A stretch of 64,000 bases of DNA from JAJFUE01 sp041687335 (GTDB lineage: Bacteria; Sumerlaeota; Sumerlaeia; MVZB01), in assembly GCA_041687335.1 (NCBI GenBank), contig JAWLCE010000001.1, positions 248,001-312,000 on the forward strand, given 5' to 3'. How positions within the stretch are numbered: position 1 is the stretch's first letter; each line of letters opens with the position of its first letter. Of this stretch, positions 35,212-43,296 are shown piece by piece. The position numbers and the translations under genes are program-made. Under the pieces are notes generated by a model. The model was not told the DNA's origin. It did no database searches and saw only the letters and a program-made list of their open reading frames with translations.

Positions 35212-36885
35212 ATGGCCGAACCTCAACCTGTTTGCCCCAGCCACTCCTCCCCCGATTCCACCGGATTGGGCAGCGAGCGCTACCTGCAGCTTTTCGAGCG
35301 GTTGATGCCTCTGATCGAGGGCCGCCAGCCCGCCGAGATCGCCCTGCGAGCCTGTGAGCTGATCGCCGAGCTGCTCGAGGTCGAGGCCACCTCCCTGATG
35401 CTGGCCGACGAGGCCGGCGTCGAGCTGCGCATGGCCGCCGCCACCCACATCCCCCCCGACAAGTGGCGCCGCATTACCCAGCCGATCGCCCAGGGCCTGG
35501 CCGGCCAGGTGCTTGCCGAGGGCCGCCCGCTGCTGGTCAGCGGGCGCGAGGCCTTCGTGCGCCAGTTCGGCCGCGAGCCGAGCGAACGCTACCCGATCCC
35601 CGCCTGCATCATCGTGCCGCTGTCCGTGCGCGGCCGCGCCGGCGGCGTGATCAACGTCACCAACCCCGTCGGCCGGCGCCAGTTGCTCGCGCGCGACGTC
35701 GACCTGCTCGCCGCCGCCGCCCGCCTGATCGGCGGGGCGCTCTCCTCGGCGCTGTTGCACCAGGAGGCCATCCGACTGCATGCCGGTCTCGAGGAGATTC
35801 TGGACGGCATCAAGGTCGGAGCGCTGGCCATCGACGATGCCGAGCGTGTCGTGCACATCAACCGCCATGCCCGCCACCTGCTCGAGCTGTGCGCCGACGC
35901 CGGCCCGACCCCTGAGCTGGAGCGCGCCCTGCCCAGTCCGCTGCTGCGCGCCTGCCGCCGCCTGCTCGAGCGCGGGGCCGAGGGGCCGGTCAGCGAAAAA
36001 ATCAACGCCACCCTGCGCGGGTCGGCGGCGCTCGTGCGCCTGACCGTCTCCCCCATCGCCGGCATCCAGGAGGACCTCGGCCGCCGGCTGGTCGTCATCG
36101 AGGACATCAGCGAGCAGGCCGAAATCGCCCGCCTGCGCGAGGCCGAGACGGCCAAGCACAGCTTCCTCGCGATAGTCAGCCATGAGCTGCGCACCCCCCT
36201 GACGGTCATCCGCGGCGCCCTGCCGATGATCGACCCCACGCGCCACCCCGAGGTCAAGAAGGAGGCGCTCGCCTGCATGCATCAGGTGCTGGCGCGCAAC
36301 TGCCAGCGCCTCAACGACGTCATCACCTCGATCCTCGACGTCACCGAGATCGAGAACGACACGCTGCGGCTGGCGCGCGGCCCGCTCGCCCTCAACCCGC
36401 TGATCGAACAGATCATCGAACGCCAACGCGAGCCCGCCTGCTCACGCCGCGTCGATTTCCAGGTCTCGCTGGCCCCCGACCTGCCCGAGCTCGAGGGCGA
36501 CACGCGCCGCATCCAGCAGGTCCTCGGCGAGCTGATCTTCAACGCCGTCAAGTTCTCCGACGCCGGCCAGACCATCCAGATCGCCTCGCGCCTGAGCCCC
36601 CCCTGGGTCGAGGTCGAGGTGACCAACGTCGGCGCCGTGATCGAGGAAGCCGCCCGCGAGGAGATCTTCAACAAGTTCCACCAGCGCAATGCCTCCTCCA
36701 CACGCACCGCCGGCGGCTGCGGCCTCGGACTCTATCTGGCCCGCCACCTCTTGCGGCTGCACGGCGGCCAATTGCAACTGGCTGAGTGCTGCGACAAGCG
36801 GACCACCTTCGTCGCCCGTCTGCCGCTGCGCCTGCCCGAGGAGGCGCGCGCAAGGATGGATGACCCCCAGGCCGCCCATAACTGA
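35212..36885 (+). CDS. GAF-domain sensor histidine kinase
   Basis: Encodes 557 residues with no membrane segment. A GAF domain spans about residues 20-190 (IALRACELIAELLEVEATSL, IACIIVPLSVRGRAGGVINV-like end), a PAS-like segment follows (EEILDGIKVGALAIDDAERV), then HisKA with His324 in SHELRTPLT, and HATPase_c with N box ELIFNAVKFS and G box GGCGLGLYLAR. It is therefore a cytoplasmic sensor. The start at 35212 sits ~45 bases after the sigma-28 start point. The receiver gene follows after 91 bases and is its likely partner. The signal is unknown; the promoter points to motility. Confidence 0.88.
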   Translation: MAEPQPVCPSHSSPDSTGLGSERYLQLFERLMPLIEGRQPAEIALRACELIAELLEVEATSLMLADEAGVELRMAAATHIPPDKWRRITQPIAQGLAGQVLAEGRPLLVSGREAFVRQFGREPSERYPIPACIIVPLSVRGRAGGVINVTNPVGRRQLLARDVDLLAAAARLIGGALSSALLHQEAIRLHAGLEEILDGIKVGALAIDDAERVVHINRHARHLLELCADAGPTPELERALPSPLLRACRRLLERGAEGPVSEKINATLRGSAALVRLTVSPIAGIQEDLGRRLVVIEDISEQAEIARLREAETAKHSFLAIVSHELRTPLTVIRGALPMIDPTRHPEVKKEALACMHQVLARNCQRLNDVITSILDVTEIENDTLRLARGPLALNPLIEQIIERQREPACSRRVDFQVSLAPDLPELEGDTRRIQQVLGELIFNAVKFSDAGQTIQIASRLSPPWVEVEVTNVGAVIEEAAREEIFNKFHQRNASSTRTAGGCGLGLYLARHLLRLHGGQLQLAECCDKRTTFVARLPLRLPEEARARMDDPQAAHN

Positions 36886-36976
36886 AGCCCATTCCCGGCG
36901 CGGGAGCCAATTTTACTTGCAATGCCCGCCCGGCGGGCCTTCAATCATCACTGAAACAACCGAAGGAGCACCGTCG

Positions 36977-37351
36977 ATGGCGCCGAAAATACTGCTGGCC
37001 GACGACGAGGAAGATGTCAAGATCGTCCTCAAGATGTATCTGGAGACCAAGGATTTTGAGGTCGTCACCGCTTATGACGGCCTCGATGCGATCGACCAGG
37101 CGCGGCGCGAAAAGCCCGACGTCATCCTGCTCGACATCATGATGCCGGTGCTCGACGGCTTCGAGGTCTGCCGCCGCCTCAAGGCCGACCCCGACACCCA
37201 GAACATCCCCGTCATCATGGTCTCGGCCGCCTCGCACGCCGAGTCGGTCCAGAAGGGCATCAAGGTCGGCGCGGCCGATTACATCGTCAAGCCCTTCGAT
37301 CCCGAGGCGCTCGAGAAGCTGATCAACAAGGTCATCGGCCAGAAGACGTAA
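36977..37351 (+). CDS. Single-domain response regulator
   Basis: Encodes 124 residues. It has LLADDEEDVKIVLKMYLETK, the phosphoacceptor Asp53 in VILLDIMMPVLDGFEVCRRL, the switch Ser in IMVSAASH and the Lys in YIVKPFDPEAL, a PhoB/PleD-type receiver with no output domain. GAAGGAG at 36962-36968 fixes the start. It follows the GAF kinase and is probably phosphorylated by it. Without a DNA-binding domain it would act by protein contact, for example on the flagellar motor or pilus machinery. Confidence 0.9.
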   Translation: MAPKILLADDEEDVKIVLKMYLETKDFEVVTAYDGLDAIDQARREKPDVILLDIMMPVLDGFEVCRRLKADPDTQNIPVIMVSAASHAESVQKGIKVGAADYIVKPFDPEALEKLINKVIGQKT

Positions 37352-37371
37352 CCGTCCCCGCTGATTTGACC

Positions 37372-38445
37372 ATGAATTCTCCCGAAACCGCACCGCTCGA
37401 CAGCCCGCCGCCGCCCGCGCGCCCACGCCGCCTCGTTTGGGTCGCGCTGGCGGCGCTGGCGCTTGTGGCGCTTGCCCCCGGCGCGCTTTGGGGCGCCCGA
37501 GTCTGGCTGGAACGCTGGGCGACCACCCCCTGGGGCGAGGGCGGCACCGTCGAGCTGCGCATCGAGCGCGGCACCCCCCTGCGCGCCATCGCCGGCCGAC
37601 TCGAGGCCGAGGGCCTCGTCAGCGACCAGCGCCTGCTGCTGGTCTGGCTGCGGCTGAACGAGGCCCAAGGGGGGCTCCAGGCGGGCGATTATCGCATCCC
37701 GCGGCCGATCTCTCCCGCCGCGCTCGTCGAGCGGCTCGGCCGCGGATCGTTTGCCCGCACCCTGACCATCCCCGAGGGCTGGACAGTCATCCAGATCGGC
37801 GAGCGCCTCGTGCGCGAGGGCTGGCTCGACGACGCCGGCCGCTGGCACGAACTGGTCTCACGCCCCCTGCCGGCCGAGCTGCTCGGCCAGCCCATCCCCA
37901 ATGCCGAGGGCTTCTGCTTCCCCGAGACCTACACGATCGAAGAGGGCGTCTCCGCCGAACAGATCCTCGGCCTGCTGCTGGGCGAGTTCCAGCGCCGCTG
38001 GCAGGCCCTGCACCGCGACCCGCCCGACCCGCGCGCCGAGCGCCTCTCGCCGCTGGAGCTGGTCACGCTCGCCTCGATGGTCCAGCGCGAGGCGCGCGTC
38101 GAGGACGAGATGCCGCTCATCGCAGCGGTCTATTACAACCGCCTGCGCCGCGGCATGCGCCTGCAATGCGACGCCACCGTCTACTACGCCCTCGGCCGAA
38201 GCTGGCTCGAGCCGCTGCGCCGCTCGGACCTCGACACCGACCACCCCTACAATACCTATCGCAGGGCGGGCCTGCCGCCCGGGCCGATCGCCAATCCCGG
38301 CGCCGCCGCGCTGGCCGCCGCGCTGCGCCCCGCCGAGCACGATTATCTCTACTACGTCTATCACGGTGACGGCCGCCACAGCTTCAGCCGCACCCTTGCC
38401 GAACACAACCGCGCCGTCCGCCAGGCCCGCCGCGCCCGCGAGTGA
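37372..38445 (+). CDS. mltG: Endolytic murein transglycosylase MltG
   Basis: Encodes 357 residues. A membrane anchor (LVWVALAALALVALAPGALW) is followed by a LysM-like subdomain (VELRIERGTPLRAIAGRLEA) and the YceG catalytic domain. That domain has VTLASMVQREARVEDEMPLI (catalytic Glu240), AAVYYNRLRRGMRLQCDATV, then YNTYRRAGLPPGPIANPG and YYVYHGDGRHSFSRTLAEHN, all conserved. It cleaves nascent glycan strands at the inner membrane. It starts 20 bases after the receiver gene and is probably in the same operon. Confidence 0.93.
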   Translation: MNSPETAPLDSPPPPARPRRLVWVALAALALVALAPGALWGARVWLERWATTPWGEGGTVELRIERGTPLRAIAGRLEAEGLVSDQRLLLVWLRLNEAQGGLQAGDYRIPRPISPAALVERLGRGSFARTLTIPEGWTVIQIGERLVREGWLDDAGRWHELVSRPLPAELLGQPIPNAEGFCFPETYTIEEGVSAEQILGLLLGEFQRRWQALHRDPPDPRAERLSPLELVTLASMVQREARVEDEMPLIAAVYYNRLRRGMRLQCDATVYYALGRSWLEPLRRSDLDTDHPYNTYRRAGLPPGPIANPGAAALAAALRPAEHDYLYYVYHGDGRHSFSRTLAEHNRAVRQARRARE

Positions 38446-38450
38446 ATCGC

Positions 38451-38487
38451 CGCGCCCCGTCGCGCCGGCCGCCCGAGGCGGGGCGCG
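38451..38487 (+). terminator. GC-rich hairpin after mltG
   Basis: CGCGCCCCG (38451-38459) pairs with CGGGGCGCG (38479-38487). It begins five bases after the mltG stop. There is no T run, so termination would depend on Rho or be weak. Confidence 0.4.
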
Positions 38488-38625
38488 AAGTTATGTAATG
38501 TTCAGCATCCATTTTTGCCATTACCTTTTCCCCCAAACCCCATAAACCCAAAAATATCAGCCTATTTAGGCTAGTGGGGCGGCGGGAATTTACGCAATAT
38601 TCACCACCCCTTTTGGCAATCTGTT
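38484..38625 (+). repeat. Imperfect direct repeat pair upstream of a pseudopilin gene
   Basis: About 40 bases at 38484-38524 recur at 38585-38625 with roughly 70% identity (shared AAT-TTCA-CA-CC-TTTTG-CA pattern), spaced by 101 bp. Between them is a perfect palindrome, AGCCTATTTAGGCT. The region is AT-rich and lies 80-220 bases before the pseudopilin ATG. Binding sites for a regulator are plausible; no promoter is clear. Confidence 0.35.
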
Positions 38626-38704
38626 TCCGCTATCCGGATTCGCTGATCTTTTAGATAAAGGGTATCAGGATGATCAGAACAAAAATTCATGGGGAGGTAT
38701 TGAA

Positions 38705-39340
38705 ATGAGAAAAGGGTTTACCCTCATCGAACTGCTGATTGTGGTTGCCATCATTGCCATTCTAGCAGCCATCGCAGTTCCTAACTTTCTGGAGGCGCAG
38801 ACACGTTCGCGCGTCTCGCGAGTTCACAATGACCTGCGCACCGTCGCCTTGGCAATGGAATCCTACATGATTGATAACAACAGCTATCCCCCCTCGGGCT
38901 ACGACAGTTGTGTCCGTTATTATCCCGTGGTCCAGATGATCCCAGATCACCTGACCACGCCGATTGCCTACACCAACCAGGTCCCTTACGACATTTTCCG
39001 CTCAATCGCCGGCCGCCCCCAGACCGACTTCCCGATGTATGTCACCAACTACAGCATTGACCCCAGTCCCAAGACCCGCCGCTACCCCCACAATGCCTAC
39101 ATGACCTCCAGCTTTGGGCCGGACCTGATCGGCAACATCAGTGGCTACCGTTCCCTGCCTCGCATCATTCGCAATGAGGAGTTGGGACCCCAGGGTGGAT
39201 ACGGCGTCGACCCTGTCACTAATGTGCCCATCGGCGTAGCCGGTTCGGCCCACGGCCTGCGCTACGATCCGACCAATGGCACGATCAGTTGGGGCGACAT
39301 CTATCGCCATGAAGGCATGGCCAAGACCGCCGAAAATTAA
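38705..39340 (+). CDS. Orphan type II/IV pseudopilin-like protein
   Basis: Encodes 211 residues. The prepilin motif is RKGFTLIELLIVVAIIAILA (cleavage G/F, Glu+5), followed by VPNFLEAQTRSRVSRVHNDL. The C-terminal domain has no cysteine pair and ends with a YDPTNGTISWGDIYR motif shared with the gene at the window end. GspG-like, but not in the gsp operon. A strong ribosome site (GGGGAGGT, six-base spacer) suggests high expression. It would be processed by prepilin peptidase and assembled into a pilus or pseudopilus. AT-richer than its neighbours, as is common for pilins. Confidence 0.85.
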   Translation: MRKGFTLIELLIVVAIIAILAAIAVPNFLEAQTRSRVSRVHNDLRTVALAMESYMIDNNSYPPSGYDSCVRYYPVVQMIPDHLTTPIAYTNQVPYDIFRSIAGRPQTDFPMYVTNYSIDPSPKTRRYPHNAYMTSSFGPDLIGNISGYRSLPRIIRNEELGPQGGYGVDPVTNVPIGVAGSAHGLRYDPTNGTISWGDIYRHEGMAKTAEN

Positions 39341-39362
39341 AACTCACTGGCTACCAATGGCA

Positions 39363-39395
39363 GGCGGCCGGCCGAAGAATTTCGCGCCGGCCGCC
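39363..39395. terminator. Bidirectional terminator
   Basis: GGCGGCCGGC (39363-39372) and GCCGGCCGCC (39386-39395) form a perfect 10-bp stem followed by ATACATTTTAT. It lies between converging genes (pseudopilin and permease). Confidence 0.75.
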
Positions 39396-39420
39396 ATACA
39401 TTTTATATTGAGGCAGGCCC

Positions 39421-40953
39421 CTATGCGGCGTCATCCACCGCGCGGCTCTCTTCCGCGCCCAGCGTCCAGCTATAGGTGACCCTGAGCCGGGCGCGGGCAC
39501 TGGCGCCCAGCGTCGGCGCCAGCAGCAGCAGGGCCAGGATCACCTGCGTGGCGGCCGTCGCCACAACCTGACGATCCCAGTCCAGCCCCCCCAACGGCGA
39601 AAACAGCCGCAAAAAATCCGCCGCCATTGACGTCCCGCCGCCGATCTCCTCGAAGACCTCGGCGACCACCGGCAGCGCCAGCCAGACCACCGCCAGCAGC
39701 GCCAGCGCCGCCGCCACGGCCTTGTTGCGGTCGGCGACCAGAAAACTCAGCAACCGGCAGAGCGCCCAGACCGGCAAGAGCGACGCCAGCAGCAGCGCCA
39801 GGATGGCCGACAGATCTTTCCCGATCCCGGTGCCCGTCCCCCAGCGCGCGTGGGTCATGGCCACCGCCCCCAGCCACATGGCGATGTAGACCGCATAAAG
39901 CGCCAGGCGCTCGTCGAGCCGCTGGAACAGCGGCCAGCGCATGCGGATCTGCCAGACCTCATCCCCGCGCTCGAAGCGGCCGGCGCTGAACAGTACGATC
40001 GCCAGCACCAGCATCACCCAGCCCCCCAGCAAGACCGCATAAACCCAGAACTCCAAATCAGCCCCCGGCCGCTGCGCCGCCCCGCTCCAGCTCAGCCAGA
40101 CCGCCGGCCCCGCCAGCACCGCCAGAAACAGCACGGTATACTGGCGATAGTTGAAGAGCCGGTTCTGGGGGTCATACAGCCGCCGCATGGCCGCGATCGC
40201 CAGCAGCACCGTCAAGCCCCCCAGCACCCCCCCGCCCAGCAGCAGCGACGGCACGCTCGTGAACCCCAAACCCATGATCCCAAAGAGCCCCGACGACCAG
40301 AAGAACAGGAACAGGATAAACAGCGCCACCATCGACAAGATCTGCATCCCGCGTGCCCGGGTTTGCGCCGTTGAAACAAAAATGCCCCACGCGCAAAACG
40401 CCATCGCCGCCATGAACAGCATGTAATGGACCATCAGGATCTCAGCCATGCTGACCCCGCCGAAGATGAAGGTCAACCCCAGGATCGGCAGCGAGCAGCT
40501 GAAGACCAGCAGCAGGAACAGCGCCGTGGTCAGCAGGCAGCCGACCACGAAGGTGCGCGCCCGCAGCGTCGTCACCCGTAAAAACTCAAAGGTTGACTGC
40601 TCCTTTTCCTGCACCGCCAGCCCCGCGCTCACCATCGGCGCCACCAACAGCGCAATCAGGCTCTCCACCACGCACATCCCGATGAATATGTTGCGCCCGA
40701 TCGCGCCAATGGTCTGGATCCGGTCGCGCAGGCTGACCTGGCCCAGTTCCATCGGATAGGTCGCCAGCATGATCAGCGAACTGACCACCCCCAGCGCCAC
40801 CAGATACAGGATCAGCGACCACGACAGCAGCTTGTTGCGCATGCGCCGGCGGATCTCGCGCGTCAGCAACGGGTTGTCGAGCAGCCACGACAATCCCATC
40901 GAGGAGCGCAACCAGGAAAATCCCGCTTGTGTGAACGATGCGACACGAACCAT
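39421..40953 (-). CDS. ABC-2-type transporter permease-like protein
   Basis: Encodes 510 residues with about twelve hydrophobic segments. The opening (SWLLDNPLLTREIRRRMRNK) and the phrase VSAGLAVQEKEQSTFEFLRV followed by TTLRARTFVVGCLL are typical of the ABC-2 permease superfamily, in which QEKExxTxELLLxTPL is conserved. No ATP-binding subunit is adjacent, so its partner is elsewhere. Substrate unknown. GGGGAG lies eight bases before the ATG. It is a single leftward gene between two terminators. Confidence 0.75.
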   Translation of the reverse strand: MVRVASFTQAGFSWLRSSMGLSWLLDNPLLTREIRRRMRNKLLSWSLILYLVALGVVSSLIMLATYPMELGQVSLRDRIQTIGAIGRNIFIGMCVVESLIALLVAPMVSAGLAVQEKEQSTFEFLRVTTLRARTFVVGCLLTTALFLLLVFSCSLPILGLTFIFGGVSMAEILMVHYMLFMAAMAFCAWGIFVSTAQTRARGMQILSMVALFILFLFFWSSGLFGIMGLGFTSVPSLLLGGGVLGGLTVLLAIAAMRRLYDPQNRLFNYRQYTVLFLAVLAGPAVWLSWSGAAQRPGADLEFWVYAVLLGGWVMLVLAIVLFSAGRFERGDEVWQIRMRWPLFQRLDERLALYAVYIAMWLGAVAMTHARWGTGTGIGKDLSAILALLLASLLPVWALCRLLSFLVADRNKAVAAALALLAVVWLALPVVAEVFEEIGGGTSMAADFLRLFSPLGGLDWDRQVVATAATQVILALLLLAPTLGASARARLRVTYSWTLGAEESRAVDDAA

Positions 40954-41136
40954 GAAAAAAACTCCCCGCTCGGCTCTCGGAAAACGGCTCTGATCATATC
41001 AGAACGGCGCAGGCGGGAAAGTTAAAAATCCAATCTCCGCGGCATCGCCCCCCGCCGTCAAATCTGTTTGCGCCCGCCTCCCCCGCCGCCTATCATGATG
41101 AAAGAATCAATTTGTGGTCTCAACGGGAGGCGAATC

Positions 41137-43065
41137 ATGTTTTTTCATCTCGGCGGACTCAACGCCGGCCTCCTCGGGCTGCTGCTGGTCTTTTCGCTGG
41201 CGCTCGCGCCGCAGGCCGCCGTCCTCGAGGCCGAAAACGCCATCCTGATCGGGGCAGAAACTCGCGACCACGCCGGGGCCTCCGGCGGCAAGCGCGTCAT
41301 TGGCATCGATCAGGTCGGCGACGCCGTCCGCTTCACCAACGTCCCCACCGGGCGCATCATCAAGATCACCTACTCGCTCAACCGCACCATCGTCTGCCAG
41401 GCCGGCCTCTACATCGACGGCCGCCGCGTCGATACGCTCTATTACCTGCCCACCCGCGACTGGAACAAATACGACACCCTGACCTATTACCACCCCGTCA
41501 GCGGCAGCGTCGAAATCCGCATCGACCCCTCCGACCACGAGATCAACCTCGCGCAAAGCTCCGCCTCGCTCGACAAGATCGAGATCATCGACCAGGCGCC
41601 GCCCAAAAGCACGCGCGTCCAGTTGACCCCCCAGGGCCGGCTGCAATACTTCCACGACGCCCAAGGCAACCGCATCCCCGACTTCTCGATGGTCGGCTAT
41701 GAATTCGGCGAAAAGCCGATCCCCGACGTGCCGACCCGCGTGACGATCTCCCCCATCTCGGGCGACAACACCGCGCACATCCAGGCCGCCCTCGACCAGG
41801 TCGCGGCGCTGCCGCTGGATGCCAGCGGCTTCCGCGGCGCGGTCCTCCTCACCACCGGCACCTATCCCGTCGCCGGCAGTGTGCGCATCACCGCCAGCGG
41901 CGTCGTCCTGCGCGGCGTCGGCCCGGGCGCCAACGGCACCGTCCTGCATGCCATCGGCAATACCCCCCACCAGCGCACGCTGGTCCAGGTCGCCGGCACC
42001 GGCGCTTACGCCAAGACCGGCACCACCTATCAGATGACCGACAACTATGTGCCGGTGGGCGCCACCAGCTTCAATCTCAACACCACCGCCGGGCTCAGCG
42101 TCGGCAGCCGCGTCATCGTGCACCGCCCCAGCACCGCCGAGTGGATCCACGACATCGGCATGGACCAGATCCCACCCCGCAGCGACGGCGGCACCGTCGT
42201 CCAGTGGGCCCCCGGCAGCAAGGACCTGCTGTTCGACCGGGTGGTCACACGCATCCAGGGCAACCGAATCTGGATCGATGCCCCCGTTTGCAATGCCTTT
42301 GAAACCAAATACGGCGGCGGAACCGTCTATCGCTACACCTTTGCCGGACGCATCCGCAACGTCGGCGTCGAAAACCTGCGCGGCACCAGCGAATACGCCA
42401 GCGCCACCGACGAGAACCACGCCTGGAGCTTCCTGACCTTCGACCGCATGGAACACGGCTGGGCCCGCTTCATCAGCACCCGCCACTTCGGCTTCCAGTC
42501 CGTCGCCGTCAATCGCTACGGCCGCAATGTCACCGTCCAGGACTGCGAGGCGCTCGACCCGATCTCGACCATCACCGGCAGCCGGCGTTATCCCTTCCAT
42601 GTCTCCGGTCAGTTGAACCTCTTCCAGCGCTGCTATGCCAGCCATCAACGCCATGATTTTGCGATGAGCTCGACCGTGGCCGGTCCCAACGTCTTCGTCG
42701 ATGGCTCCGCCGACACCTCCTATGCCGACACCGGCCCCCACCACCGCTGGTCGGTCGGCTCGCTCTGGGACAACCTGCGCATCCGCGTCCAGGATATCAA
42801 TATACGCAACCGCGGCAACTCGGGGACGGGCCACGGCTGGGCCGGCGCCAACCAGGTCGTCTGGAACAGCCACGCGCGCTCCATGAATATCCAGAACCCA
42901 CCGACGGCGCAGAACTGGTCAATCGGCAGCACCACGCCCTCCCGGCTGGGCAACGGCATCTGGGAATCCCACAACGTGCCCGTCGAGCCGCGCAGCCTCT
43001 ACCGCGCCCAGCTCGCCGAGCGCCTGCGAGCCATGGCCGACGCCAGCCACTGGCACTGGTATTGA
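41137..43065 (+). CDS. Secreted protein with CBM-like and right-handed beta-helix domains
   Basis: Encodes 642 residues with a signal peptide (LGLLLVFSLALAPQAAVLEA). Residues ~25-165 look like a galactose-binding-type CBM (VLEAENAILIGAETRDHAGA, then a strand set ending SASLDKIEII). From ~200 a pectate-lyase-superfamily beta-helix follows: GDNTAHIQAALDQVAALPLD, GFRGAVLLTTGTYPVAGSVR, RNVGVENLRG. Catalytic residues cannot be assigned. It is likely a carbohydrate-binding or degrading enzyme outside the cytoplasm. The start at 41137 is fixed by GGGAGG; open frame further upstream lacks support. Confidence 0.7.
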   Translation: MFFHLGGLNAGLLGLLLVFSLALAPQAAVLEAENAILIGAETRDHAGASGGKRVIGIDQVGDAVRFTNVPTGRIIKITYSLNRTIVCQAGLYIDGRRVDTLYYLPTRDWNKYDTLTYYHPVSGSVEIRIDPSDHEINLAQSSASLDKIEIIDQAPPKSTRVQLTPQGRLQYFHDAQGNRIPDFSMVGYEFGEKPIPDVPTRVTISPISGDNTAHIQAALDQVAALPLDASGFRGAVLLTTGTYPVAGSVRITASGVVLRGVGPGANGTVLHAIGNTPHQRTLVQVAGTGAYAKTGTTYQMTDNYVPVGATSFNLNTTAGLSVGSRVIVHRPSTAEWIHDIGMDQIPPRSDGGTVVQWAPGSKDLLFDRVVTRIQGNRIWIDAPVCNAFETKYGGGTVYRYTFAGRIRNVGVENLRGTSEYASATDENHAWSFLTFDRMEHGWARFISTRHFGFQSVAVNRYGRNVTVQDCEALDPISTITGSRRYPFHVSGQLNLFQRCYASHQRHDFAMSSTVAGPNVFVDGSADTSYADTGPHHRWSVGSLWDNLRIRVQDINIRNRGNSGTGHGWAGANQVVWNSHARSMNIQNPPTAQNWSIGSTTPSRLGNGIWESHNVPVEPRSLYRAQLAERLRAMADASHWHWY

Positions 43066-43091
43066 CCCTCCGCCATGGATGCACCTACCCA

Positions 43092-43126
43092 CGCCCGACC
43101 ACCATTTTCGGTGGCCGGGCGTTTTC
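43092..43126 (+). terminator. Intrinsic terminator
   Basis: CGCCCGACCACC (43092-43103) and GGTGGCCGGGCG (43110-43121) form a 12-bp stem with one A-C mismatch, loop ATTTTC, followed by TTTT. It ends the beta-helix gene and insulates the large gene downstream. Confidence 0.85.
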
Positions 43127-43296
43127 CATGAAACACGATTAACGCAGCCCCCCCCGCAGGCCGAAAAGAATGATGCGGGCCCTTGCGATCTGACGGCTTC
43201 CGGCACGGGTTCCATTTTGATATGATCAGCGACCCAAGGCGTCACCGCTCCGGCACAGGCGCGCCGGTCCGCGGCCCAGGATATGGAACGGCAGTC

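Noticed and set aside
38600..38640. Sigma-54 promoter for the pseudopilin (TTGGCA...TTTCCGC)
   Set aside because: The GG-N10-GC spacing is not met; the -12 dinucleotide is CC.
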